Assembly: GCF_900447045.1 (NCBI RefSeq)
Contig: NZ_UAWH01000015.1
Location: forward strand, 186,001-250,000
Length of the DNA: 64,000 nt
Reading direction: 5' to 3'
Source of the DNA: Clostridium paraputrificum
GTDB taxonomy: Bacteria > Bacillota > Clostridia > Clostridiales > Clostridiaceae
A program made the translations under genes and the position numbers. The notes below the pieces were generated by a model. The model had not been told where the DNA came from. It saw only the letters and a list, made by a program, of their open reading frames with translations, and did not search any database. Positions 44,493 to 53,495 of this stretch are shown here, one piece after another (within the stretch, counting starts at the first letter, position 1; every line of letters starts with the position of its first letter).

Positions 44493-45233
44493 TTGGAAAG
44501 TAACACATATAAGCTAAAATTACAAAAGGTAAAGGGTACATGGACTACTTATCTTTTTGTAGTAGGTATAGGTGCGTTCTTCTTAGATTGGAGACTTGGA
44601 ATAGCAATAGTATTAGTTGGAGTTGCCTTTACAATTAAGTTTAAGAATGACCCTGACAATAATTCAGCATTATTTTATAACTATGCTTTAACTTTATACT
44701 CAAAAGGGGATGCAAAGAAGGCAAAGGATGCCTTAAACAATGCTGTATATTATAGAAAAGATAATAAAGAGGCATACTTTTTTTTAGGGTGCTTATATTT
44801 TGATGAAAAGGACTATACTAACGCCTTAACATATTTAAAAAGAGGTGGAGTAGATAAGGTGAAAGATCCAAGCTTAACCTATGTTTTAGGAAGATGCTAT
44901 TATCATACTGAAAACTATAAAGAAGCTATTAAGTATTTAACTATGATTACATATGAAGGTAATGAGTATCTTGAAAATGAAAGATTAACAGCTTTAGGCT
45001 ATGCAGCATGTGAAGCTGAGGAATATGAACTTGCATATGATTCACTAAGTAAAGTGAAAATTGACCTAGATGAAATTAAGGGGGATGCCTTAGAGTATTG
45101 TTACTACTATGGAGAAGCATGCTATTATACAGATAGGGATGAGGAAGCAAAGGAATATCTAGGTAAGGTATATGAAAAGGATCCTTATTATAAGTATATA
45201 GATGTATTTTCAAAGGAAATAGAATTTAATTAA
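44493..45233 (+). CDS. Membrane-anchored TPR protein
   Basis: 246 residues. A hydrophobic hairpin near 15-45 (TYLFVVGIGAFFL...GIAIVLVGVAF) anchors it, then about five TPR units follow from 55 to 240, e.g. NYALTLYSKGDAKKAKDAL, AYFFLGCLYFDEKDYTNAL and YVLGRCYYHTENYKEAI. A protein-binding scaffold. TTG at 44493 is chosen because GGGGGA lies seven bases before it. Confidence 0.8.
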   Translation: MESNTYKLKLQKVKGTWTTYLFVVGIGAFFLDWRLGIAIVLVGVAFTIKFKNDPDNNSALFYNYALTLYSKGDAKKAKDALNNAVYYRKDNKEAYFFLGCLYFDEKDYTNALTYLKRGGVDKVKDPSLTYVLGRCYYHTENYKEAIKYLTMITYEGNEYLENERLTALGYAACEAEEYELAYDSLSKVKIDLDEIKGDALEYCYYYGEACYYTDRDEEAKEYLGKVYEKDPYYKYIDVFSKEIEFN

Positions 45234-45236
45234 GTA

Positions 45237-45271
45237 GAAAGCACTGCTATTACAGTAGTGCTTCTTTTTAA
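45237..45271 (+). terminator. Terminator of the TPR gene
   Basis: AAGCACTGCT / AGTAGTGCTT stem with one GU pair and a T-run. Confidence 0.8.
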
Positions 45272-45340
45272 TTCTTCATTATTTTTGAAACTTATGCTAG
45301 TATATGAATATATAAAGGTTACATAAAGAGGAGAATATAT

Positions 45341-47266
45341 ATGAATTTAATTACACTAGAAAATATAAGCAAAAGTTATAGTGAAAAAACATTATTAAAC
45401 AATGTTTCACTTGGTATAAATGACGGGGATAAAATAGGTATTATAGGTATAAATGGTGCTGGTAAGTCAACCCTTTTAAAAATAGTAACAGGAAAAGAGG
45501 AATTCTTTGATGGAAGTGTTACAAAGGGGAAAAATGTTAGGATAGAGTTTCTTTCTCAAAGTCAAGATTTTCAAGATGATGCAACTGTATTAGAGCAAAT
45601 CTTTAAGGGTGATAGTAAAGAAATGAAGCTTTTAAGAGATTATGAAGAAACTCTTGAAAGTCTAAATTCTTCACCTTCTAATTTTGATGAGCTTAATGAA
45701 AGGCTAATAAAGCTTCAAGGTGAAATTGATGGATTAAATCTATGGGAGCTTGAAAGTGAAGCTAAAAGCATATTAAATAAACTTGGAATAACTAAATATG
45801 AAGAAAAGATAAAAAATCTATCTGGAGGACAAAAGAAGAGAGTTGCTCTTGCTTCTGCTCTTATTACTCCTTGTGATTTGTTGGTATTAGATGAGCCTAC
45901 AAACCATTTAGATTCAGATTCTATAGAGTGGCTAGAAGAATATTTAAATTCTAGAAAGGGTGCATTAATTATGATTACTCATGATAGATACTTCCTTGAT
46001 AGAGTAAGTAATAGGATAGTAGAGCTTGATGGAGGAAATCTATATACATATGAAGGCAACTATACTGCTTTCCTAGAGAAAAAGATGGAAAGAATTGAAA
46101 TAGAAGAGGCTCAAGAAGAAAAGAGACAATCTCTAATTAAAAAAGAGTTAAAATGGGTAAAAAGAGGTGCTAAGGCTAGAACTACAAAACAAAAAGCAAG
46201 ATTACAAAGGTTTGATGACTTAGTTAATCAGGAATATGTAAAAAGAGAAACAGATGTAGAAATGTCTTTTATAGGAACTAGATTAGGTAAGAAGATAATT
46301 GAAATTAACCATATAAATAAAGGTTTTGATAATAAAGAATTAATACATGATTTTAGCTATATCTTCACTAAGGAGGATAGGATAGGTATTATAGGTAATA
46401 ACGGAGCTGGAAAAACAACGCTAATTAATATGCTTAAGGGAGCTATAAAGCCTGATAGTGGAGAAATAGAAGTTGGAGAAACAGTAAAGATAGGATGCTT
46501 TTCTCAGGATGACTCTCATATGGACTCTAATTTAAGAGTAATAGATTATGTTAAAGAAGGGGGAGAGTATATCCCTGTAGCAGATGGAACAAAAATAACT
46601 GCATCTACAATGTGTGAAAGATTCCTATTTGATGGAACTATGCAATATACAAAAATAGAAAAGTTATCTGGTGGAGAAAGAAGAAGACTTCATCTTTTAA
46701 GAGTTTTAATGGAAGCTCCAAATGTTCTTCTACTGGATGAACCTACAAATGATCTTGATATTAATACACTTAACATATTAGAAGACTTTTTAGATAGCTA
46801 TATTGGTGTAGTAGTAGTTGTTTCCCATGATAGATACTTCTTAGATAGAGTGTGTAATAAGATATTTGCATATGAAGGAAATGGTGAGATTGTGACTTAT
46901 AATGGTAACTACAGTGATTATAGTATTAAAGTCGAATTAAAGAAGGCTAATAAGGAAACAGAAGTTAAAAAAGAAAAAAAAGAAAATGCTCAAAGAGTAA
47001 GAGAAAGAGATTCAAGACCAAAATTTAGTTTTAAGGAACAGAAAGAATATGAAGAAATTTCTTCTGTAATAGAAAACCTAGAAAATGAAATAGCAAATGT
47101 AGATAAATTAATGCAAGAAAATTCAGCAAGTTACTCAAAGCTACAAGAGCTTATGACAGAAAAGGAGAAATTAGAAGAAGAACTTCTATATAAATATGAA
47201 AGATACGAGTATTTAGAGGATTTAGCCCAAAGAATTGAGGAATATAAGAATAATAATAAGATATAA
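45341..47266 (+). CDS. ABC-F ATPase, Uup-like
   Basis: 641 residues with two ATP-binding cassettes and no membrane part. Cassette 1: GINGAGKSTLLKIV, LSGGQKKRVALA, LLVLDEPTNHLD. Cassette 2: GNNGAGKTTLINML, LSGGERRRLHLL, LLLDEPTNDLD. Between them is the ABC-F linker (KKELKWVKRGAKARTTKQKA). The last 90 residues form a coiled coil as in Uup. Such proteins act on ribosomes or DNA structures. GAGGAG lies before the ATG. Confidence 0.9.
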   Translation: MNLITLENISKSYSEKTLLNNVSLGINDGDKIGIIGINGAGKSTLLKIVTGKEEFFDGSVTKGKNVRIEFLSQSQDFQDDATVLEQIFKGDSKEMKLLRDYEETLESLNSSPSNFDELNERLIKLQGEIDGLNLWELESEAKSILNKLGITKYEEKIKNLSGGQKKRVALASALITPCDLLVLDEPTNHLDSDSIEWLEEYLNSRKGALIMITHDRYFLDRVSNRIVELDGGNLYTYEGNYTAFLEKKMERIEIEEAQEEKRQSLIKKELKWVKRGAKARTTKQKARLQRFDDLVNQEYVKRETDVEMSFIGTRLGKKIIEINHINKGFDNKELIHDFSYIFTKEDRIGIIGNNGAGKTTLINMLKGAIKPDSGEIEVGETVKIGCFSQDDSHMDSNLRVIDYVKEGGEYIPVADGTKITASTMCERFLFDGTMQYTKIEKLSGGERRRLHLLRVLMEAPNVLLLDEPTNDLDINTLNILEDFLDSYIGVVVVVSHDRYFLDRVCNKIFAYEGNGEIVTYNGNYSDYSIKVELKKANKETEVKKEKKENAQRVRERDSRPKFSFKEQKEYEEISSVIENLENEIANVDKLMQENSASYSKLQELMTEKEKLEEELLYKYERYEYLEDLAQRIEEYKNNNKI

Positions 47267-47361
47267 TTATTTCGAAAAACAATTGGAAATTAATTCTAGA
47301 TGGGTTATAATTGTAGTAGGAGTTTGGGAATAATCGTTTATTTATGGGGTGTGTAGCGACT

Positions 47362-48771
47362 ATGAAAGAGAATAATGGTATAAATGGGAATATAGAAAGT
47401 AGTTCTGAACTTGTTGCAGTAACTACTAATAATGATGTAACTAAGGAATACCTGGATAAGAGCAAGAAGTTATTAGAGGACTTTAAAAAAATGCAAAATG
47501 TAATAATGGAAGCTCAAGGACCTGATATTTCTATACTTATTAAAGTTGCTCAAAATAATCTTACTAAAACTGCCATGGAGCAAGCTAGTGAGATGATTAA
47601 AGAGTTTCAGGGAAACTTTAATGAAGATTCTGTTGAAGACTTTATAGAACATTCAATATCTTTAATTACATCTATAGAAACGGCAAATTATTTATATGGA
47701 AGTATTATTGATATTCAAGATATAAGAAAATATATATCGGCTAAAGTTACCAAGCAAATAGTTATAAGAAGTCGTAAATTATTAGAACTACTTAAGGATA
47801 CTAACTTTGAGGATAAGGTAAAGCTATCCATAATAGTAGAACAGCTTAATCTTTGTATTAAAGTATTTGACTATTGCTGGGATATCTATCCTAAGAATAT
47901 AAAATCATTAAAAGAAACTAATAATATAGTCGAAGTTATGATAACTAATAGAATAAAACTTGGTTTAGATAACTACAATATTGAAGTTCTAAGAATGATG
48001 ATAGATAGAAATATCTCAAAAATTGAGGCTTCAAAGATAAAGAAAGTAGCTAATGATACTGTAGTTGGACAGGCAATGAATAATAATTCAAATGTTACTT
48101 CAAAAGATATAGAAGGTGATAATATCATTGTTACCAATGATAATTCTTTCTTTGCAAACTTTGACATAGAGGAAGATAATTCTACTACAGCTTTAGTACA
48201 AACCAATAATACTATAACTGATAGATTTGTAGATATCACAAATAAGGTTATTAAAGAGGTAACAGAAAGCTCATCAAATGATTTTATGAATATAGCATTA
48301 CAGAAGTTTTATTCTATAATAGGTGTTATAGAAACAATGAATTATCTTAAGGGTAATGTAGTTGATAAACATGCAGTTTCATTGAATATATCTAATCTTT
48401 TAACAGAAATGATTTTCTCTAACTATACAGCTATTAAGCATAGTTGGGATGAAATGGTCGATAAGAGTCCAGAAGACTACACAGCTTATGCTAAAGAAGT
48501 TAAAAAGTATTGTGAGATATTAGTTGAAGCTTATGAAATGAGTAAGGATAACATTAATGCATTAAAAAAATGTGTTACTATAGAAAATGATTTATATAAC
48601 ATGAAGAGTGAATTTAACTTTAAGAAATTTGAGGTTGAAAAACTTAATAAATCAATAGATAAGCACTTAGAAATAATTAAGAAAAAAGATACTTCATTTA
48701 CAGTTGAAAGAAAGAAGCCAGAGAAGGATACAAAGAAGAAAAAAGGAATATGGGCTAAGATATTTAGTTAG
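47362..48771 (+). CDS. Uncharacterised helical protein with internal duplication
   Basis: About 469 residues, soluble and nearly all helical, with a Lys-rich tail (KKPEKDTKKKKGIWAKIFS). Two halves resemble each other: SLITSIETANYLYGSIIDIQD near 105 and SIIGVIETMNYLKGNVVDKHA near 325, both followed by a long helix. A low-complexity Asn/Thr stretch (235-285) joins them. No family recognised. ATG 47362 is preferred because GGGGTGTG precedes it at normal spacing; ATG 47344 overlaps that site. Confidence 0.7.
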   Translation: MKENNGINGNIESSSELVAVTTNNDVTKEYLDKSKKLLEDFKKMQNVIMEAQGPDISILIKVAQNNLTKTAMEQASEMIKEFQGNFNEDSVEDFIEHSISLITSIETANYLYGSIIDIQDIRKYISAKVTKQIVIRSRKLLELLKDTNFEDKVKLSIIVEQLNLCIKVFDYCWDIYPKNIKSLKETNNIVEVMITNRIKLGLDNYNIEVLRMMIDRNISKIEASKIKKVANDTVVGQAMNNNSNVTSKDIEGDNIIVTNDNSFFANFDIEEDNSTTALVQTNNTITDRFVDITNKVIKEVTESSSNDFMNIALQKFYSIIGVIETMNYLKGNVVDKHAVSLNISNLLTEMIFSNYTAIKHSWDEMVDKSPEDYTAYAKEVKKYCEILVEAYEMSKDNINALKKCVTIENDLYNMKSEFNFKKFEVEKLNKSIDKHLEIIKKKDTSFTVERKKPEKDTKKKKGIWAKIFS

Positions 48772-48775
48772 TTAT

Positions 48776-48810
48776 AAAAACTCTAGCAAAATTTTTGCTA
48801 GAGTTTTATT
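48776..48810. terminator. Bidirectional terminator
   Basis: AAAACTCTAGCAAAA / TTTTGCTAGAGTTTT stem, between convergent genes. Confidence 0.9.
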
Positions 48811-50559
48811 TTATTCATTTACAATTCCCTTTAATGAAGAGAATTGATTTTGGTATAGTTCATTATAGAATCCCTTTAAGGATATTAAATCTTTATGTGT
48901 TCCTTCTTCAACTACCTTACCATCCTTAATTACAACAATTTTGTCAGAATTAATTATAGTTTTTAATCTATGAGCTATGACAAAGGATGTTCTTCCTTCC
49001 ATCATGGTGTTCATGGCCTGTTGAAGCTTTTGTTCTGTAATCATATCTACATTGCTTGTAGCCTCATCTAGTATTAATATATCAGGGTTAGCTAAGATGG
49101 TTCTAGCAATGGATAAAAGTTGCTTTTGTCCTTTACTAAATATATTACTATCACTTGTTATTTCTGTATCATATCCCTTAGGTAAACTAATTATGTAATC
49201 ATGTATATTAGCTTTAATACAAGCAGTTTCAATTTCATTATCAGTAGCATCTTCTTTTCCAAATAGAAGATTTTCTCTAATTGTTCCACTAAAAAGAATA
49301 GTATTTTGAAGAACAATACCTATTCTTTTTCTTAAAGAGTAGAAGTTTATATCTTTTATCTTTAAATCATCAAAATATATCTCACCATCTTTAGTATCAT
49401 AAAACCTATTTAAAAGATTAATAATAGTTGTTTTACCTGATCCTGTAGGGCCTACAATTGCAATCTTTTCACCTTTAAAGGCTTCAATATTTATTCTTTT
49501 AAGTATAGTCTTTTCATCATTATAGGAGAAAGATACATCCTTCATATTTACATATCCATTTAAAACATCTATTTCCTTTGCATTAGGAGTATTTTTTATA
49601 TCAGGTTCCTCCTTAAGTATATCCATAACTCTTTCAGCGCCAGTAAAGGCTAATCCTAATTGGTTATAAAGATTAGACATTTGGTTTATTGGTTGAAAGA
49701 ATAATCTAGCAAAGTTTATAAATGTAACTATAAGTCCAATACTTGCATCACCCTTTAAGGTAAGCATAGAACCAGCTACTATAATCAAAACTAAGGTTAC
49801 ATTAGATAATCCGTTCATAAGAGGAATCATTAAGTAAGAAGTAAACTGCGCTTTTATTGCAGTATCTTTAAAACTTTTATTTTTCTCATGAAATCTTCTA
49901 ACAACCTCATTTTCTAGACCATAGGCTTTAACTACCTTAAGTCCAGAAATCTCTTCTTCAATATAGGCATTAAGATCTCCAAGCTTTCCTTGTTGCTCTC
50001 CATATAACTTTCTAGTTCTTTTAATTAAAAAAGTTACAATTATAGCTAGGAATGGTGTGGCAATTAAAGTTATTAAGGCTAATTTAACATTTAATATAAG
50101 CATAAATATTAATACTCCAACTAATTGAATTAAGTTAGAAGTTAGCTCAATTATACTATTAGATAGTGTTATACCAATATTGTCTATATCATTAGTAAAT
50201 CTACTTAATAACTCACCATGTGGAGTAGAATCAAAAAATCTTAGTGATAAGGTTTCTATTTTATTAAATAGGTCAGTTCTAATCTTATTTACAGTTTGTG
50301 ATGCCACATCAGCATTTATATAGTTTTGGAACCATCCTGCAAGGGATGATAGAGCATATACACAAAATAAAACAATTACCCACTTAACTAAACCGTCAAC
50401 ATTAGGTATAGTTATATAATTATCTATTATATATCCCATTAGGAAAGGACCTATAAGCTTAGTTAAGGTATAAACTATAATAGAAAAGCTTATAATTATA
50501 AGCTTAGTTTTATGTTCTTTTAAATATGATAATATGAACTTTAAGCCTCTGTTATTCAT
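48811..50559 (-). CDS. ABC exporter subunit, partner 2 (degenerate signature)
   Basis: 582 residues: six membrane helices (about 15-310) then an ATPase domain. Walker A VGPTGSGKTTIINLL, Walker B ILILDEATSNVD with its catalytic Glu, but the signature reads FSKGQKQ instead of LSGGQ. With the partner gene five bases upstream it should form a heterodimeric exporter like LmrCD or TM287/288, where one of two ATP sites is weakened. Substrate unknown, perhaps drugs or lipids. Confidence 0.92.
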   Translation of the reverse strand: MNNRGLKFILSYLKEHKTKLIIISFSIIVYTLTKLIGPFLMGYIIDNYITIPNVDGLVKWVIVLFCVYALSSLAGWFQNYINADVASQTVNKIRTDLFNKIETLSLRFFDSTPHGELLSRFTNDIDNIGITLSNSIIELTSNLIQLVGVLIFMLILNVKLALITLIATPFLAIIVTFLIKRTRKLYGEQQGKLGDLNAYIEEEISGLKVVKAYGLENEVVRRFHEKNKSFKDTAIKAQFTSYLMIPLMNGLSNVTLVLIIVAGSMLTLKGDASIGLIVTFINFARLFFQPINQMSNLYNQLGLAFTGAERVMDILKEEPDIKNTPNAKEIDVLNGYVNMKDVSFSYNDEKTILKRINIEAFKGEKIAIVGPTGSGKTTIINLLNRFYDTKDGEIYFDDLKIKDINFYSLRKRIGIVLQNTILFSGTIRENLLFGKEDATDNEIETACIKANIHDYIISLPKGYDTEITSDSNIFSKGQKQLLSIARTILANPDILILDEATSNVDMITEQKLQQAMNTMMEGRTSFVIAHRLKTIINSDKIVVIKDGKVVEEGTHKDLISLKGFYNELYQNQFSSLKGIVNE

Positions 50560-50564
50560 ATATG

Positions 50565-52313
50565 CTAAGCCTCCTCTCCAAGTTGTGTATTATATATGTT
50601 TTTATAATGAACACTACTATTCATTAATTCTTCATGACTTCCTACTGCAAGTATTTGTCCTTGATCTATAAGAACAATCTTATCTGCATCAATTATTGAA
50701 GATATTTTTTGTGCAACCATTATAGTAGTAGTATTCTTCAGTTCTCTATTTAAAGCCTTCTTAACTAAGCTTTCAGACTTTGCATCAAGGGCAGAGGTTG
50801 AATCATCTAAAATAAGTATTCTAGGGTTACCAACTAACCCTCTAGCAATAGAAATTCTTTGTTTTTGACCACCAGATAAATTATTACCTCTTTGATATAC
50901 AATAGATTCATAATTTTCAGGTAGTCTATCAATGAACTCTTTTGCTTGTGCAATTTTTGCAGCTCTTGTTATATCATCTTCAACAGCATCTAAATCCCCT
51001 TGAACTATGTTGGATTTTACAGTTCCAGAGAATAGAGTAGCACTTTGAAGTACAATAGATATATTTTTTCTAAGGGTAGCCTCATTGTAGTTTCTTATAT
51101 CCACACCATCTAATAGAACCTTCCCTGATGTAGGGTCGTAGAATCTTGGTATTAAATTTACTAAAGTGGATTTACCAGAACCAGTAGAACCTATAATACC
51201 TACAAATTCTCCTTCTTTAATATGAAGATTAACATCCTTTAAGGCATATTCCTCAAATCCATCTGTTTCATCATAATCAAAGGAAACATTCTCGAAGGTA
51301 ATATCTCCTCTAATATCATCAGCGTTCTTTGAGGTATTCATAAATACTACATCACTAGTAGCATTCATTATGTTTTCAACTCTTTTTGCTGAAACCATAG
51401 CTCTTGTAAAATTCATAAACAATAAGCTTGCTATTATAAGAGCAACTAATAATTGTGATAAGTAATTTATAAATGCAACTAAAGAACCTATTGGTAAATC
51501 ATTATTTATAGCTGATTTACCACCAAACCATAAAATCGCAACTATACCTAAGTTAATACTTGCTAAAAATATAGGCAAAATAGTACCTACCATTCTAGAT
51601 GTACTAGTATTTAGTTTTGCTAAATTAGAGCTTTTGCCTTTAAATTTTTCCTTTTCGTTATTTTCTTGAACAAATGATTTTACTGCCATAATACCATCAA
51701 AATTTTCTTTCAATGTAGTATTCATATCATCTAATCCTTGTTGAGCTCCATAAAATAGGGGATATGATTTCTTAATAATAAGAAATAATGCAATAGAAAT
51801 TACTAAAATAATAACTAAATAAATAGGAGATAATCTTGGTGCTGTTATAATACCTAAAATTATACTTCCAATAAAAAGTAGTGGTGATCTAATCAATATT
51901 CTAGTACCTGACATAACAAAGTTTTGAAGTTGATTTATGTCATTAGTCAACACAACTATAAGATTAGAAATACTTAATTCATCAATATTTCTAAAGGAAA
52001 GCCTTTGTATTTTATCAAAGGTACCTTCTCTAAGATTCATTGCAAAAATAGTTGATATTTTACTAGAGTTATATGTGTTTAAAATACCAAGTAAAACTCC
52101 AACTACAGCTATGAATATCATTAAAGCACCTAACTCTACTATGAGAGTTTTATCATTATTTTTTATTCCTCTATCAATTACTATTTGGAGTAAAAAAGGT
52201 TGAACAAGTTCACATAGAACCTCTAAAATCATAAAGATAGGGGCAATAAACACTAAAATCCCTAAAGAAGAGAAATAGGGTTTAAACTTTTTAAGCGTTG
52301 CCAAATATATCAT
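50565..52313 (-). CDS. ABC exporter subunit, partner 1 (degenerate Walker B)
   Basis: 582 residues with the same six-helix plus ATPase layout. Walker A IGSTGSGKSTLVNLI and signature NLSGGQKQRISIARG are canonical, but Walker B reads ILILDDSTSALD, with Asp in place of the catalytic Glu. Its defective Walker B pairs with the partner's defective signature, giving one degenerate and one normal ATP site. First gene of a two-gene minus-strand operon; the partner's start lies five bases after its stop, with GGAGG inside this gene's last codons. Confidence 0.92.
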   Translation of the reverse strand: MIYLATLKKFKPYFSSLGILVFIAPIFMILEVLCELVQPFLLQIVIDRGIKNNDKTLIVELGALMIFIAVVGVLLGILNTYNSSKISTIFAMNLREGTFDKIQRLSFRNIDELSISNLIVVLTNDINQLQNFVMSGTRILIRSPLLFIGSIILGIITAPRLSPIYLVIILVISIALFLIIKKSYPLFYGAQQGLDDMNTTLKENFDGIMAVKSFVQENNEKEKFKGKSSNLAKLNTSTSRMVGTILPIFLASINLGIVAILWFGGKSAINNDLPIGSLVAFINYLSQLLVALIIASLLFMNFTRAMVSAKRVENIMNATSDVVFMNTSKNADDIRGDITFENVSFDYDETDGFEEYALKDVNLHIKEGEFVGIIGSTGSGKSTLVNLIPRFYDPTSGKVLLDGVDIRNYNEATLRKNISIVLQSATLFSGTVKSNIVQGDLDAVEDDITRAAKIAQAKEFIDRLPENYESIVYQRGNNLSGGQKQRISIARGLVGNPRILILDDSTSALDAKSESLVKKALNRELKNTTTIMVAQKISSIIDADKIVLIDQGQILAVGSHEELMNSSVHYKNIYNTQLGEEA

Positions 52314-52467
52314 CCTCCCTGAAAAAAGTTTCTAAAAGTAGTATTCCTAAATAATTAAGATTTATCCTTGTCTATAAACAATAGAAAAGGGTGAAAATTT
52401 AATATATAATAAGTATTACAATATGATATTTATTTGTAGTAGACGTGGCAGAAAAGAGGAGATTTAA

Positions 52468-53112
52468 TTGAAGAAAAGACTTAACAGAACGCAGCAAACA
52501 AGATTTTTATTGTATTTAATTTATTTCTTAATTTTAGGTATATTATTACTAGTAGGTAAACTAAAATTAAATTACTCCATTATATTATTTTTAGTTGTAG
52601 AAATTATCTTTCATAAGTATAAAAGTTGGAGAAATAAAAGATTTTATCATGCAAGTATAAATATTGTAGACAAGATGACAGGGGAAGAATTTGAAGAATT
52701 TTTAGAATTACACTTTAAAAAAGAAGGATATAAAACTCACTTAACACCAAAGACAAGTGATTATGGTGCAGACCTTGTTGTTAAAAAAGGAAAAGAAAAG
52801 ATTGTAGTTCAAGCTAAGAGATGGAATCAAAATGTTGGTGTAGAGGCAGTGCAGCAAGCAGTAGCTTCTATAAAGTACTATAAAGCACATAGAGCAATGG
52901 TAATTACAAATAGTAGTTTTACTGAAAATGCAAGAAACTTAGCAAAGGCTAATAATGTTACATTAATAGATAGAAAAGATATATTAAAATTAACAGAGAA
53001 GAATGAAAACTGTCCATTATGTAATAGTAGATTACAAAAGAAAGAAGGAAAATATGGATTTTTCTATGGATGTACAAATTATCCAAAGTGTAAATATACA
53101 AAATCATTATAG
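52468..53112 (+). CDS. Membrane-bound Mrr-type nuclease with topoisomerase zinc finger
   Basis: 214 residues. Two membrane helices (about 11-50), an Mrr-like nuclease domain (about 70-175: GEEFEEFLELHFKKEGYKT, then DYGADLVVKKGKEKIVVQAKR with the D...QAK active site) and a C-terminal four-Cys finger (CPLCNSRL...FYGCTNYPKCKY) of topoisomerase type. TTG start at 52468 after AGAGGAGA. It may cut or sense foreign DNA at the membrane; no methylase is nearby. A 63-codon gene follows after 12 bases. Confidence 0.85.
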   Translation: MKKRLNRTQQTRFLLYLIYFLILGILLLVGKLKLNYSIILFLVVEIIFHKYKSWRNKRFYHASINIVDKMTGEEFEEFLELHFKKEGYKTHLTPKTSDYGADLVVKKGKEKIVVQAKRWNQNVGVEAVQQAVASIKYYKAHRAMVITNSSFTENARNLAKANNVTLIDRKDILKLTEKNENCPLCNSRLQKKEGKYGFFYGCTNYPKCKYTKSL

Positions 53113-53124
53113 GAGACAATTTAT

Positions 53125-53316
53125 ATGGAATTAAGGATACAAGTAAAGGGTAAAAATGAACCAATAGTTTTTAAGGGAGATAGAATAGATGTATTAGACT
53201 TCCAAATGAACGGGGTTAAATATAAGCAAATAAGATATTTTAGAAAAGGCTTTTCAAAGTCAGAATATATAGATGAAAGCCTTATAAAGAGAATTACAGA
53301 AGTTAAAAATTCTTAA
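53125..53316 (+). CDS. Small uncharacterised protein
   Basis: 63 residues, beta-rich and basic: MELRIQVKGKNEPIVFKGDRIDVLD, then KYKQIRYFRKGFSKSEYID. TAGGAGA precedes the ATG. Probably cotranscribed with the nuclease gene. No family recognised. Confidence 0.65.
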   Translation: MELRIQVKGKNEPIVFKGDRIDVLDFQMNGVKYKQIRYFRKGFSKSEYIDESLIKRITEVKNS

Positions 53317-53375
53317 GTTTACTTAATCATTAAAATGTACTATTAAAGAAAAAACTGCATATACATGATAGTGTA

Positions 53376-53474
53376 AAGATACTAACAGCTTAATAAAATA
53401 TGTATCTTGTTTAATAAAGACACTAACAGCTTATTTATGCTCGGTTAATTTATTAGCTGGGCATAATGTGTCTT
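53376..53474 (+). promoter_or_regulatory. Tandem stem-loops in front of the Ro60-like gene
   Basis: Two related hairpin units: AAGATAC (53376-53382) with GTATCTT (53402-53408), and AAGACAC (53417-53423) with GTGTCTT (53468-53474). Both 5' arms are followed by the same TAACAGCTTA. The pairing bases differ at one matching position in the two units (AT against CG), so the stem has been kept by a compensatory change. The second unit has an inner stem TATGCTC / GGGCATA and ends seven bases before the ribosome site. No known riboswitch recognised. Confidence 0.6.
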
Positions 53475-53495
53475 GTGGTATTTAAGGAGGATTAT

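Noticed and set aside
53376..53474. Known riboswitch or T-box
   Set aside because: No conserved T-box (TGGNACCGCG) or known aptamer core found; reported only as an unclassified structure.
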